Shown in pieces: positions 10,801 through 22,548 of a DNA stretch of 58,505 nucleotides. The DNA is from Byssothecium circinans (taxonomy: Eukaryota > Ascomycota > Dothideomycetes > Pleosporales > Massarinaceae), in assembly GCA_010015675.1 (NCBI GenBank), contig ML977064.1, positions 1 to 58,505 of the forward strand, written 5' to 3'. The notes beneath the pieces were generated by a model that ran no database searches, was not told where the DNA came from, and was given only the letters and a program-made list of their open reading frames with translations. The position numbers and the translations under genes were made by a program. Position 1 is the first letter of the stretch. Each line of letters opens with the position of its first letter.

Positions 10801-13303
10801 AACGGTCGTAGCAGCCTCAATGTACTTGAAGTGCACATCCTTATCCTCGCTGACATTGACAATGGAACCAAGGAAGAAATACAAGCCTTCAGCGGTGCGG
10901 TGCTTCTCCAAGAGATCGATGATGTTGGTGGCGCCCAACAGATCGGAGTACTTTTGGGCGATTCGAATGACGGCCTGCAGGTTCTGTCGAATGTTTTGCG
11001 TGAGCATATGGTCCATGCAGTCGAGTGAAAGTTCGACAGTAAGCTTTCCAAAGTAATTGAGCAGCCATTCTTCGGGGATCTTGTCGGTCTGCACGATCAT
11101 ACGCTTAATCGACGAGGGATCTTCGGTGTGTTCCAAGGCACGGGTCAGAAGTCCAGCATTCTCGCAGAGCTGAGCAATGCGAGCCTTGTCGTAGTGCGAG
11201 AACATTTCGTTTCCGAGAATCGCATCCGCCACCTGCGGGGCGTTGAGCAGATTCATCTCGAGGAGCTTTGTCTGGAGATGGCCCTCCTCAGGCAGGTTGT
11301 TGGAGAGTACATCCAAAAGGAAAGCGGTCGCTTGCTGGATCATGCCCTGGGACTGGAAAATGTCGACGACGCGGTCGATGCTGATGAGCGGACCACCTTC
11401 ATGCTTGGCCAAGCTGGACGCGAACTCGGCGCCCTTTTCGGGGTTGACACGAACAACTAAGAAATGTCAGTAAAGCTTGCTCAAAGGCAAAAAAGCATTT
11501 TGCAGATGACTCTATCGTCCACAACTTACTGTGCTGAAGCAGGACGTTGTAGTCGGGGTTATAGCCAACCGACTGGCAGTACTGCAGGATGAGGTCGAAG
11601 TGACCCAACTCCGCAAGTGCAGCAACCGTCTTCTGCGGCACGTTCGCCTCCTTGTAGATAGCCAAGGCCAAGTTGAGGTCATGTGGCTTTGCGATATCTC
11701 CTAGCTCTTCGGAGCAGTGCAACTTGCCCTCCTTCTGCCACTTCTCTATGAGGTGCTTGCGGCCTTGGGCGAAGACGGGACGCGCCAACTCCAGGGTTTC
11801 TTCCTTGTTCAAGCCACCCTTGTCGAGCAATTGACCAAAGTATTGCAAAAGCACCGTGATCTGCCCAGGCTGTGCGGGGATCTGTCGCAGCCTGTTGATC
11901 GTCTGCGTAGTGCGGAGGAATCCACGGGGCGAGCTGGCGGCAACCTTGGCAGCCTCGGTGTAATTCTGCTGTTGCATGAGGTTCTCGAAGCGCGTGGCAT
12001 ACAGCTGGTCGGCGCCCGGAAGACCGCCCTTGGAAGCTAGCTTGTAAGCGATCTCCGCGCACGCCGGGTTCTCCATGATGTATGGAATCAGCGCATCCTC
12101 CTTGATCGTCGTGTGCAGAACCTGGCCGCGCTTGTTGATCACCACAACACCAGTGCCGTCGTCATCGCGCGCGGTGGTGAAGACGGTTTCTTCTGATATC
12201 CGGTTAAGGAACAGAGCAGTTCCCGTCTCGAGGTCGTGAAGGTGGATGAAACCGAACTTGGTGACGACGACCAGGATGCCGTACTTGTGGGCGATGTGAA
12301 TACCAAGGGGGAAGTCGCCGGTGCCCTCCGCAGGCCAGTGAATTGGGATCAGTCGCTTTGGGAAGGCCGGGTTTGCGGCGTTGTGATCCACCTCCACGAT
12401 GTTGATCTTGGCGTCACCGGAGGTCGACTTGACGGCAAAAGCGAAGAGCTTTGTGTCGGTTTGAGCGCCGTCGAGACGGATTGTGCCGAAAGTCGCGGCA
12501 TGACCCTCAAGAGGCTGGCTGACGTTGCGCGCCTTGGAGAACAGCTGCATGTTGCCACGAATGCCTCCGGCCGGGTTAGAGGCAATTCCAACCAGACATG
12601 ACCAGCTCTCGTCATCGTTAGTAACGTAGTTGATGATCTGGTTATTCTCGAGCTGCTCTTGGCGATCAAAGATCTTGCGGGGGGTGGGTGGGTTGTTTCC
12701 ATCGAGCACATCCCAATGGAACACCGACTTTGTGCTGACAAGAGCCAATGTGGTTTGGCTGATCCACCGCCAAAACTGGATATCCTCGTGATGGGCGTAC
12801 GTCTGCAGGCGCTGCTTCGTCTCGAGGTTGAACAGCTGCAGAGTCCGGCCTTGGGCTTTGAGGGCGATGATGGGCTCGGTCAAGTGCATGATGGCGCTGT
12901 CGGCGCGGATTGGTCGCCGGATGACATTGTTTGTGTTCTTGAGGTCGATGATGACGGTCTCGGCGGGCGTGTTGGCCTCGTTGTTCTGCTGGCGCACGCA
13001 GACGTACTTGTCCGACTCGAGCGTCTGGGATCGGGTTAGCCGTGTCCATAGTGAATGCAGTGAACGCAGCGTCTGGTGTATACATACGCAATTCTGCCAT
13101 GATATCGATGCCGGCTGTGTCTTCTGTTAGCTTGTTGTCCCTTCCCGCTGCGGTCTTTTCAGCTGCCTGGAGATGGACACGTACGAGGATGTTGAGGTTC
13201 GTGAGCTATCACAGCCATTGTTAGCGAGGTCATACAGTCAGAGTGGGCGCATCCATACCAGCGTCGGCTGCGTCACAGATAAGGGGATCTGTCGTGAGGA
13301 CAT
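7827..13303 (-). CDS. CHC1: Clathrin heavy chain
   Basis: Forms the triskelion leg of clathrin coats in endocytosis and trans-Golgi/endosome traffic. Exons by descending coordinate: 13303-13259, 13205-13185, 13114-13088, 13024-11530, 11456-10355, 10295-8285, 8234-8115, 8060-7827. Total 5055 nt with all phases consistent, giving 1684 aa, the normal length. The first four exons join to [10 protein letters not shown]...[17 protein letters not shown] then [13 protein letters not shown], matching the family start (LTNLG..PASI..TLESDK). A seven-bladed beta-propeller follows (about residues 1-330), then the long alpha-helical clathrin repeats, and a C-terminal trimerisation region reading [17 protein letters not shown] and [15 protein letters not shown]. 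The tail is short and Pro/Gly-rich, ending TGYRAF. An upstream ATG at 13523 opens a different, overlapping frame and is not the family start. Divergent with the eIF3j gene. Confidence 0.97.
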
Positions 13304-14524
13304 GTTTGCGCCAAAGCAGCTCCGAGCTCACCGGGAGTGAGGGCGCTGTTGACGAAGGGGTATCGAAGTTAATGAAGAGAGAATTAGACCCAGAGCATAA
13401 ACGCCGGATGCGCGCAATAGGAAACGAGGGAGTGTCGGGGGTCGCGGTGGTATCGTGAGATTGAGATTGTGGAGGAGCTGCCGTTTTCTGGTAAAGGAGC
13501 TCGACCACGAATCCAGAAGACATGCGCTAGCCGTTTGGGGGAGGCACGTGATCCTCCGATCCAACTCCGCCTTCACCTCACCATGCCGACTCCCGACTGG
13601 CTTTACTTGATTGCTGGGACCTCTCATTCCATTCCATAGTATCCAGTTGTCATTCCCGAACATGGACCGCTTGAAATTTGCTCATAGACTACAGCCACAC
13701 GCACGTAGGACCCATGTGGTCACCGTTAGTGTCTATGTATTGAGCACCAATTCTATTCTACTTCCAGGAATATACCGAGTCCTATTACTTTGTGTTTCTT
13801 TCTGTGTGCAACTCGTTTGTTCGTTTTAGTTGTTCCCTCTGTTTGTAAGTTGAACCAGCCAATGCTTCTTGCCTGCAGCCCCAAGTCAACCAAGCCAAAC
13901 ATACCATGGTACCTGTTCAATCCCGCCCAATACATGTGCTGCTCGACATACCCATCTCAGTCTTTGCGGTGAAGTCCAACCTGGAGTGACTCAAAGGCAA
14001 CGAGCATGACTCCTCCGTTAGCGCCTGGCTGGCGTGGGCTGATATGCTTCCGTTGGGCTATTTACGTGCCTCCAAGTCAAGCAATACCGTCTCTTGAAAC
14101 ATGAGATCAAACTTGAACTGCCTTTACACCAATCGCTGTAGATACAAAACATGAAAACAATTCGCAAGAGCAGAATTATATTGTGTAGCGATCATCGCCG
14201 AAAGAGTGCATCTTCTAGAAGGCGGCGGATGCGCTGTGATTGGGCAGCAACGGGCACAGCAGTTTGCAGTGTGAGTCAGCAAGAGTAGCGAGAATTGGAT
14301 GAGCCCGACCCCGGCTTGGTCTGCAGCCCAACCCATTGTCTCGTCCCTACTAATTTCCATACTGCAGCCCACTCCCTTCACCCACACACACTTTACCTCG
14401 CTCCCGCCCAAAATTCCAGTGCAACAACCGCCACCGCACTCGGCTATACACACACAGCGCACACACAGCACCACCTCTACATCTCACGCTCAGCAAACCA
14501 CTCCCACACACTCAAACCGCAATC
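13304..14524. promoter_or_regulatory. Shared upstream region of CHC1 and HCR1
   Basis: About 1.2 kb separate the two divergent start codons, so both promoters and 5' leaders must lie here. A CA/CT-rich pyrimidine leader runs into the HCR1 ATG (about 14380-14524), and the other end holds the clathrin leader with an upstream ORF starting at 13523. I see no further gene. Individual sites cannot be assigned by eye. Confidence 0.5.
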
Positions 14525-15561
14525 ATGGCGCCTGGAAAATGGGGTACGTCATATCCCTGTCGCCTGCGCGATCGCGCCAGATGGCCACAACCCACGGTTT
14601 TGCAACAAGATGTACTGACCAGCGCGACAGATGACGAGGAGTCCGAGAGCACGCCTCCCTCCTCTCCTCCCATTGTAGCCCGTCGCGGCAAGTTCGACGA
14701 CGAGGAAGATGACAGCGATGTACGTCAGCCCGCCCTGATCCCGCCCGCCGTTTCCTTTCCAACTCCGAAGAACAGCTGTACTGACTGGTGCTACGCAGGT
14801 CCTCGAATCATGGGACGCCGCTGAAGATTCGGAAGTCGAGCGCGAGAAAGCGAAAAAGGCCGCCGACGCAAAAGCCAAGGCGGAAGCCGAAGCAAAGGCC
14901 AACCACAAGAGCAAGTCGGCGCGCATCGCCGAGCGACGGGAGGAGAACATGCGCCGACGAATGGCAGAGGATGCGGAGTCGGAGGACGAGGAGGAGGAGG
15001 ACGAGGCTGAGCGACGCGCCAGACTGCGAAAGACGGAGCAGGACGCCGACCTGAGGCACGCTGAGGATCTCTTCGGCGGTGCTGGCGGCAGCGTTAAGCG
15101 CGTCACCGCAAAGCCCGTCACGCTCGTCGACGACGCCAGCCCCGATAACGTCATCGATCTGAGCTCGCTCAAGATCTTCGACCCGACCAGCAAGGACCAG
15201 TTCGCCAAGCTTAGGGAGACATTGGTGCCTCTCCTCGTCAGCAACAGCAAGAAGGCCCACTACACGCTGTTCCTGCAGGAGTTCACGAAGCAGATCGCCA
15301 AGGAGCTGCCGAGCGACCAGATCAAGAAGATCGCCAGCGGTCTGACCACGCTGTCCAACGAGAAGATGAAGGAGGAGAAGGCCGCTGAGAAGGGGGGGAA
15401 GAAGAGCAAGGCGGCGAAGACGAAGGCTAGCTTGGTGGCTACTCGGGATGTCAGCTACAAGGCCGACACCGCCACGTACGAAGAGGACTTTGGAGAGTGA
15501 GTAACCCAGCGTTGTAGTCTCCAACAAACGCTAATCCCTTTCCAGTGACGACTTTATGTGA
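14525..15561 (+). CDS. HCR1: Eukaryotic translation initiation factor 3 subunit j (HCR1 homologue)
   Basis: eIF3j is a loosely bound eIF3 subunit that aids 40S recruitment, start-site selection and ribosome recycling in the cytoplasm. Exons 14525-14543, 14631-14719, 14799-15496 and 15546-15561 total 822 nt in consistent phase, giving 273 aa, as usual for the family. The start MAPGKWDDEE and an acidic N-terminus lead into a long charged helix rich in Ala/Lys/Glu (about residues 45-110). A conserved middle section follows (VIDLSSLKIFDPTSKDQF, YTLFLQEFTKQIAKELP), then a Lys-rich segment and the hallmark acidic C-terminus EEDFGDDDFM. The last intron leaves a 16-nt terminal exon that supplies DDFM and the stop. 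Context and phase strongly support the model. Confidence 0.95.
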
Positions 15562-17834
15562 AGACATTCTCCCAAGTTCGACCCGAAGTACTTGAGCACA
15601 CCTCCAACCGGCAGAGACACAACCACCGCGCCGATCCAACACCCCCCGCCATGTAAAACGATGGTTGTACAGCACATCTCCTACTCCGGTCCTCTCAAGA
15701 TTTCCCCCATGCCTCCAGTGCGCGGCGTTCCGGTCTCGGGGTTTTGCTGTCTTTTATCTTCCCTATCATTGCTTGGACATGGGTTTTGACTAGTATTTTC
15801 TCTAGTATCTCCTTTCTTGTTTGTTTCGACAGTAGGGAGCGGCATTGCATGCATGCATAGACGGATTATGGGTTACGGATGGGATGCATGGGTGGACGGA
15901 CGGGCAGGTGTTTGTAATGAAGTAGCAATGTTGAAGTGATTTGACTTTTTACTTCGTCTCCATGTTACTTTACTGTAATAAAGTGATGGGGGTTCATATG
16001 CAGATAGATACGTTGTCAGCTGGCATGCGTCATGCCCTGTGCCTCTGCACGCGCCAAGGCCGTTCTCCGTTCTTGCCACCGTGTAGGTAACATGTACCTG
16101 ACGATCGCATGCCGGTACTAGACTAATGCGCGGCGATTCGCTCAAGGAAGGTGCTGCGGGTGTGGAATAATAATAATGAAAGCATGGAACCGTGGCTGGA
16201 AGAACTTGGATCTTGGAAGAGGGGTGTGCGACAGGCGGCGCTACAGGGTGACAGCGACGTGGCTGACTTGCGGCTTTTGGTCCTTGGAAGGCATGGCATG
16301 GCACGGCACTGGGCCGGCGAGGGCGAAACACGGGCTGGATGGGGTTGTTGTTGTTTGGTTTGGTTTGGTCTGATTTAGTTTGGGGCGGTCGTGGTGAAGG
16401 TGAATAATAGAATAGAGATGTGGCGCGAAAAGTCTGATTAGCCACAGCTCAGCTCGCGTGGGTGATGATGGTGAGGGATCCCTTCTATATCGGTAGCGGC
16501 GGGTTTCCAAGATTGTTATTATCTATTATTGAAGATGGTTGGTCCTGGCGATGCGGCTCTGTGGAGTCTGTGGCTCTCTGGCCACCACTCGTTCGCCTCA
16601 TGCACATGCGCCCGCCCAGTCAGTCAGTCAGTCCCATCCCAACACTGTGTGGTGGTAACTGTAACCGTAACTAACTGCAACCTACTGTACATATTTCCAC
16701 GCTACTCGGGTAGGCGGCCTTCCTGGGCTTAGTCAGAGTGTGGCGCCGTCTCGTTCGCTGGAGGCACATCTTCGGGACTGGCGGGCGCGCGCCGTCATTG
16801 GCCCGCCACGGTCGCGCTCTCCTCCAGGCTCAGCGGCGCCTCTTCTACACAGCCTTCTTTCCTTCTTTCCTTCTTTCTTGCGTCTGCCGTTCTTCATCTG
16901 CGCCTGCTCTGCTGCCTCTTCTGCCCGCTCTCCATCCCCCCACCAGCCGAATTGCTTCGCGCCTCCCTCGTGCATCTCGTCGCCATTTGCACTGCAAGCA
17001 GTAAGCCATCCGTCGAAACCGGCCGGCGCACTGCTCTGCCGGGGTCCGTGTTGCGGCCTCCATCGTCGATTCGTCGTTACTCGCTAGGCAAACCAAACCA
17101 CGATCCAGCCACAGCAACAGCCCGTCTCCAGCTTGGACTTTGAAGCCTCGTCATCGGCACCGCCAGCCTTCAGCCATTTCCATCCCGTCCGCCCAGCACG
17201 CACAACACCTCCACACTTTGCTGTACTGCACTGTACTGTACTGCGCTGCACTGTACTCTTTGTCCCAGGCGCCTGCATATCCTTCTGCAAAGTCCCCTCC
17301 GTCGCACGCCCGCCCTGCAAGACCATTTCCCTCATAGTCGGCCCGCCGCTCAGCTCACAGCCTCACTGCCACTGCTCGCATCTGAGGCGCCGTACGCCCA
17401 TCTCCACCACGCCCATCTCCACCCAACCCGGTTCGCTGCCTGCCATCGCCCGTCGCATCCACTCCACTGCGAACCACGACTGCACCTCCCGCTGCATTGC
17501 ATCCCATTGCCTCGACCTCCCTACCTACCCGCGCGACCGCCACACCACCCGCAATCGCCAGGCTATCGCAATTGCCGGCGCATTCCGTCCTCGCCCTTCG
17601 GAACAATTGCTGGCGGCGAGTGCCCCCATGAGAACAGTGTCACACATAGGTAATCTATCAGTGTGCGCCCCGTAGAGTTATCAGAATAGAGGTATGTCTG
17701 AGCAATGCGCTGCTCGCGTCCCGTCGCGTGTCGCGATAGACCTCCTCATGACCAGCTGTACAGGCCAGGTCGAATGAATGGACGCTGACAGGATGCAAGC
17801 ACCGTGACCTACGTGACTGTTTGACTCCCATCTG
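15562..17834. other. Spacer between HCR1 and the zinc-finger gene
   Basis: About 2.3 kb with no gene that I can support. The right third is pyrimidine-rich and suits the promoter and long 5' leader of the downstream transcription factor. It includes a CTGTA-type repeat patch near 17220-17256. A possible 5' UTR intron runs from a GTATGT donor at 17692 to a CTGACAG acceptor at 17791. The ORF at 17133-17675 has Cys/His/Pro-rich low-complexity content and looks accidental. Confidence 0.55.
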
Positions 17835-19721
17835 ATGGCATCCGCTCGAGCTCTTACGCCTACGCATACAGGAGCTTTTCCTGCGCCCAATCGAGCCACC
17901 ACCCCGTCCAATAATTCACATCCCGGCGCGACATTCGGAGCCCACCTCACCAAGTCCCCGCGCGGGCTATCGCCCCGACCTTCGCCCCAGCCCTTCACCG
18001 GCGCCGCCGCCCTGGAGGACGAGCGCAGGCGTCAAGAGGAGCTGTCGCATCAAACGAGCCAAAACCCACAACTGGCCGTCGTTCAGAGCTTGATCGGCGC
18101 CAGTTCCACTTCTTCAAATAAACCGCAGAACGCGCCCCCAGAGCCGTCACAGATGAGCGCCCCACTCGAAAAGGTCGCGCGGTCGCTTGTCATCCCCGAG
18201 CAGTCGGGGGTGACGGGCGACGCTATGCAGACGAGTCCGGTGAGCCTCTCAAGTTTTGGCTCCGCCGACTCAACCACTGCACCCACCGCAACTGCCATGC
18301 AAGCAACCACGGGTCCGACCATACAACCCCAAGAAAACACGCCCCAACAGCCACAACAACAGCATGCGCCAATGCCCCACCACCAGCCCATTGCCCCAAA
18401 TCCAGGCGATGGTCCTGGGAATCGCGCATTCACTTTTCCGGGTCCGCTCCCTCCAGAACACGATCCACGCGCCCCACAGCGCCAAATGAGTTTGCCCGGC
18501 TACCAGAACAGCCCCAAGTCCCCCTCTACCAAGCGTCACAAGTGCCCATACTGCTCCACCGATTTCACACGGCATCACAACCTCAAGAGCCATCTTTTGA
18601 CACATAGCCAAGAGAAACCTTATGAATGCCCTACGTGCCAAGCGCGTTTCCGCCGTCTGCATGATTTGAAACGACATACGAAACTGCACACCGGAGAGCG
18701 CCCACATACCTGCCCCAAATGCGGCCGCAAGTTTGCGCGCGGGGATGCGCTTGCGCGTCACAACAAAGGGCAAGGCGGCTGTGCGGGTCGCCGGTCGAGC
18801 TTTGGCCTCGATGACGATATGATGGATGGTAGGACGGACGAGGGCATGGATGGCATCGTCTACCAGCACGAGCACGATGGCGAAGGCGATGAGGACGACG
18901 ACGGTGGGCGTCGTGTCAGTGAGCCGGCGCGTAAGAGACAAAACACTGGAAACTCTACGCAAGGTCCGTATCGCCACCATTCCAGCACCTACCCGCCCCT
19001 TGGTGTCAACCGATCACAGCTGGGTCAGTCACTTCTTCAATCGCCGTATCCACCATCCAGCAGCAGCCTAGCCAGTCATCCGACTAACATTGCGCCAAAC
19101 ATAGCTCCAGCAAGCATGTCCAGTCTCCACTACACGGCTCGAGAAGCAAACATGTTCAGCCAGGGCGGCATGACGGAGAGTCCGAAGCCCATCTCCCCGG
19201 GACAAGAACAACATCGCATCAACAGACCCGACGGCAGCATACCGCGCTCGCCCAGTATGCACGCCAACTTCGCCCAGAATGCCGGCCGTGGCACGTCTCC
19301 CATGGGCATGGCCCCGCCTTTAGCAAACCCTCCTCACCTGCCTGCCCTCCCGGGTCTTGCTCCCGGCATGATGTCCAAGCAAGGCTCGCAAGGCGGCAAA
19401 ACCAACGGTCCCAGCATGCTGCAGCACCAACAGGTCCCAGGCTCCGGTACCGCATCACAGCCCGGCAGCATGTCGAGTCACGGCGCCAGCAGCGGCGGCA
19501 GCATGCGCGAGGTCATAGGCAGCGGGCCCGACATGTGGCAGTACGTCCGTGAAGTCGAGGCCCGCATGGCGCACATGGAACAAGAACACAAGAAGAGCCT
19601 GAGCACACTGGAGAACGAGCTCACCCAACTCCGCGCCCAACTAGCCACGCAACATACGCAGAACAACAACCCGCCGCCGCCGCCGCCGCCGCCGCAGCAG
19701 CAGCAGCAGCAGCAACATTAG
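17835..19721 (+). CDS. C2H2 zinc-finger transcription factor
   Basis: A single 628-residue reading frame for a probable nuclear DNA-binding regulator. An in-frame stop at 17814-17816 bounds the start unless there is an upstream exon. The N-terminal third is Ser/Pro/Thr/Gln-rich and disordered-looking. Three tandem fingers follow: finger 1 at residues 237-257 (CPYC...H...H), finger 2 at 265-285 (CPTC...H...H) and finger 3 starting at 293 (CPKC). Finger 3 ends HNKGQGGC, so its fourth ligand is probably Cys 316 rather than His. The linkers SQEKPYE and TGERPHT are typical. An acidic Asp/Glu/Gly stretch follows (about 325-355), then a long Ser/Pro/Gly region, a predicted coiled coil (about 565-612), and a tail of eight prolines and seven glutamines encoded by CCG and CAG runs (19672-19716). 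I do not recognise a named orthologue; the general family call is firm. Confidence 0.9.
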   Translation: MASARALTPTHTGAFPAPNRATTPSNNSHPGATFGAHLTKSPRGLSPRPSPQPFTGAAALEDERRRQEELSHQTSQNPQLAVVQSLIGASSTSSNKPQNAPPEPSQMSAPLEKVARSLVIPEQSGVTGDAMQTSPVSLSSFGSADSTTAPTATAMQATTGPTIQPQENTPQQPQQQHAPMPHHQPIAPNPGDGPGNRAFTFPGPLPPEHDPRAPQRQMSLPGYQNSPKSPSTKRHKCPYCSTDFTRHHNLKSHLLTHSQEKPYECPTCQARFRRLHDLKRHTKLHTGERPHTCPKCGRKFARGDALARHNKGQGGCAGRRSSFGLDDDMMDGRTDEGMDGIVYQHEHDGEGDEDDDGGRRVSEPARKRQNTGNSTQGPYRHHSSTYPPLGVNRSQLGQSLLQSPYPPSSSSLASHPTNIAPNIAPASMSSLHYTAREANMFSQGGMTESPKPISPGQEQHRINRPDGSIPRSPSMHANFAQNAGRGTSPMGMAPPLANPPHLPALPGLAPGMMSKQGSQGGKTNGPSMLQHQQVPGSGTASQPGSMSSHGASSGGSMREVIGSGPDMWQYVREVEARMAHMEQEHKKSLSTLENELTQLRAQLATQHTQNNNPPPPPPPPQQQQQQQH

Positions 19722-21411
19722 TCGACGTCTTGATGTAATGGGGGGGTGGCGTCCTTTTATATATTTATTTTCTTCTTCTTGCGATACGAGCGTTATGATA
19801 ATCCCGCATGCATAATGCGTCTAGTTAGCAGTCAGTCAAATTCATATGGCTTAAAAGTCTGGTTTTCGCTGTTCCACTGTTCACTATTTCACGGGGTTTT
19901 GAGGGGGAGGTGTTTGTTTGTTTATACCACGGAACCACGGACTTTTGTTGGGGTTTTGGTGGGCTTTTACAAGTTCGAGTTCAAGTTCTCTTTTTCTTTT
20001 TCTTTTTTCCTTGAGAAGAACGATGTGTTCTACGTTCGTCTTATTCCCTTTGAGGATGGGAGGGGAGGGGAGGGAGTGAGGGGAAGGGGAACGGAAAGGA
20101 GAGAGGGAAGGGAAGGGAATGGAAGAAATGGAGTGGTAGAAGGCTACGGCTTTTTTCGGGATGGGGGTATAGACAGACAGACAGACAGACAGACAGAGGG
20201 ATGATGTATGATGTATCTACGACGTACCTGTGTTTGTGTTTGTGTTTCTGTGCTTGGGCAGAAAGAAGAATAGAACAGAATTGAATTGAAAATTCTCTTA
20301 TCTTCTCGTTATTATTATCGTTCTTCTTCTTCTTCTTCTTTTTCTTTTAACTTGCTTGACTCGACTTGACTTTACTTTACTCGGCCTGACCTGACCTGAC
20401 CCGACCTAGGGGTATTGGAGCGCGATAGAGCCTTCCTCTCAACACTATTGTTTCAAAGGTTGTTTATTAACCTCTTACAACAACAAGTACAGGCTTTGCG
20501 GGTCTTGCGTATCGGTACACAGACAGCATCGGTACACGGCGTCGGCGTCGAGTTGAGATCGAGGGACGGGAAGGGTCGGTGGGCTGGGGACTGGAGACTG
20601 GAGACTGGGGGATTCGGGGGCGGGTAGCTTGTGGGATGGTTGGCTGGATGGCGAGTGTGGAGGTTTAAGGGTTGGATGGATGGTGGGATGGTGGGATGGT
20701 GCGATGGTGCGATGGTTGGACGGATGGTGAGTGCAGAGTTTTAAAGGTTACGTTAGGGATCAAGGGTTGGCGAAGTATGTATGTAGATAGGAAATGAACC
20801 AAGGTATTATACGTAAACCTTTTTTTCCGGAATCTTAGTGCAGTCAGTTCAATCAGTCAGTATGCATGCAAGCAAGCAAGTTCTTTTGGGAAGAAAAGAG
20901 AAAAGAGAAAAGAGAAAAGAAAACATGGGAAACACAACAAGGGTTTCTTGGGTTTCTTGTTTCTTGTTTCTTGCGGCGGGAAAGAAAGGTGAGCTGGGGA
21001 TCTAGGGGTCTGGGGGTCTGGGGGAAATGTTTGTATTTAGGGACATTGCGGTACTTAGTAAGTGTGTGTGTGTAGGGGGGGATGATTATGATGCGTCTAT
21101 AATTGATATTAGTTTAACTATATTCCTATAGACATGATAAGATACAGAGCTTACTATATCTCATGGTAGCTTTGTAAGGTTGTTGTATTTCCACATGTAT
21201 TTTGCAAGGCTGCACAGAATACTACAGGGGGTAGGGGCGTAGGGTGAAAAAAATGAATAACCACCGTAGTAAATGTTTGTTCAAGGGAAGAGAAGGGAAC
21301 GAGGCGCTAATTAGATAGTACAGTACAACAACGCTAAAGGGCGGCTCTATAGTTATTAGTAGCTTGACTAGTCTCCATGATACCTTACACCTTACACATC
21401 GTGTTGTGGGT
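19722..21411. other. Gene-free spacer rich in simple repeats
   Basis: No gene seen. Visible repeats: G-run purine tract near 20057-20125, (ACAG)n near 20171-20197, GTGTTT units near 20228-20250, (TTC)n near 20322-20342, GGATGGT minisatellite near 20635-20735, AGAAA units near 20893-20920 and GT repeats near 21061-21073. The first part should include the 3' UTR of the zinc-finger gene. From about 21.1 kb the DNA grows more AT-rich towards the repeat compartment. Confidence 0.65.
20057..20125 (+). repeat. Polypurine tract with quadruplex-type G runs
   Basis: A stretch of almost pure purine holds four or more closely spaced G runs (GGGAGGGGAGGGGAGGG), the arrangement expected to allow a G-quadruplex or triplex on the plus strand. 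It lies about 335 bp beyond the zinc-finger stop codon, possibly in its 3' UTR. Function is unknown. Confidence 0.6.
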
Positions 21412-22138
21412 GCTAGAGATTGCAGTGAAAATTGCCTTGCAGTTAGCTTACGGTCGCCTTTACTGCCTCTGTTTGCTTAGTCCGATCCGGTTCTATAAGG
21501 CTGAAAAGTCCCGTCCTACTCTACGCCGCTAAAGATTGCAGTGAAAATCCCGCTCACCGTATCACGTGTGCGTTTTCCAGGGATCTGCGCTCATTGATAC
21601 TTATCGCTGAGATCACTGTTCTACGCTTTTTAAGAGGGTTTCGAAGCTAGGAGTCTTGGATATGGGTCAGTGTGTTCGTGGAGGTGATTGGACGGTGTTT
21701 TTCATGTGCTGATGTTTGGTAGGGGTGAGATATGGCCGGTTTGGTCGTGTTGGATTGGTTTGGATGTGCGGCTGAGGGAGCGGTGAGGTGGCTGGTGAAG
21801 CGAGCGGTGTCGAAGGCTAAGAGTGTGGTGGGGTCGTTGGGGCTAGAGATTGCAGTGGAATAGTGACATGTTGGACAGGAAATAATCCCTTCTGCACTTC
21901 GCCATGGTTAAAACTTGTTGCTGGTTATTCGTGAGAGGAGTGGGTAGCGCTTTTCGGGGGAAATTGTGGCGGCATCGTTGATTGGGAACTTCACGTTCCA
22001 GGAATGTATCTATACGTTGCAGGATGTGGATAGAGGAGATTATCTTTATCACCTTAACCAGGTTGAAAATCGCAGTGAAGATACCGCAGAGTTCTGTTGT
22101 CTCCATATTCCAACCCGATCAAGCGGCGGAAGGCTTAC

Positions 22139-22548
22139 CTACTTGGGTAGAATAATAAGGCTGCGCCCGTGCTAAACATTGCAGTGAAGGCGCTCATCTG
22201 TGCGGGCTTGGAATTGTTGTTCCATGCACGACTAGACATGTACGTCCTGCGTAAAGTATTGTAAGAAAGGTCCGTCTGGACTAGAAGTTCTAGAATTTCC
22301 TCGCCAGGTCGCTCATTTATAAGCAGAGATTCTTCTGAAAATATTCCTCTAAAGTTCCTGCTTAAAAATCGCATGCGAAAAGGGGAGACAACCTAGGTAC
22401 GCAAGGCAGAACACGGTAACAACCTTGGAAGGTTACAAGTAGGTCCTAGTATCTCCATGTTGAATGTCCGAATCCGAGCAATGCAAGCGGCGTCGGCTCA
22501 CCTAGGTAGAATAATAAGGCTGCGCCCGCGCTAAACATTGCAGTGAAA
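22139..22548 (+). repeat. Pair of ~50-bp direct repeats
   Basis: The segments 22139-22189 and 22500-22548 are nearly identical: both read CCTA..GGTAGAATAATAAGGCTG followed by CGCCCG and a copy of the dispersed motif in its CTAAACATT variant. The motif is therefore part of a longer repeated unit in at least these two places. Confidence 0.8.

Noticed and set aside
17133..17675. 180-codon frame upstream of the zinc-finger gene
   Set aside because: Cys/His/Pro/Thr-rich, typical of pyrimidine-rich leaders. No domain, and it ends before the possible leader intron.
7827..19721. Biosynthetic or functional gene cluster
   Set aside because: The four genes are unrelated housekeeping or regulatory genes on both strands, with no shared pathway.
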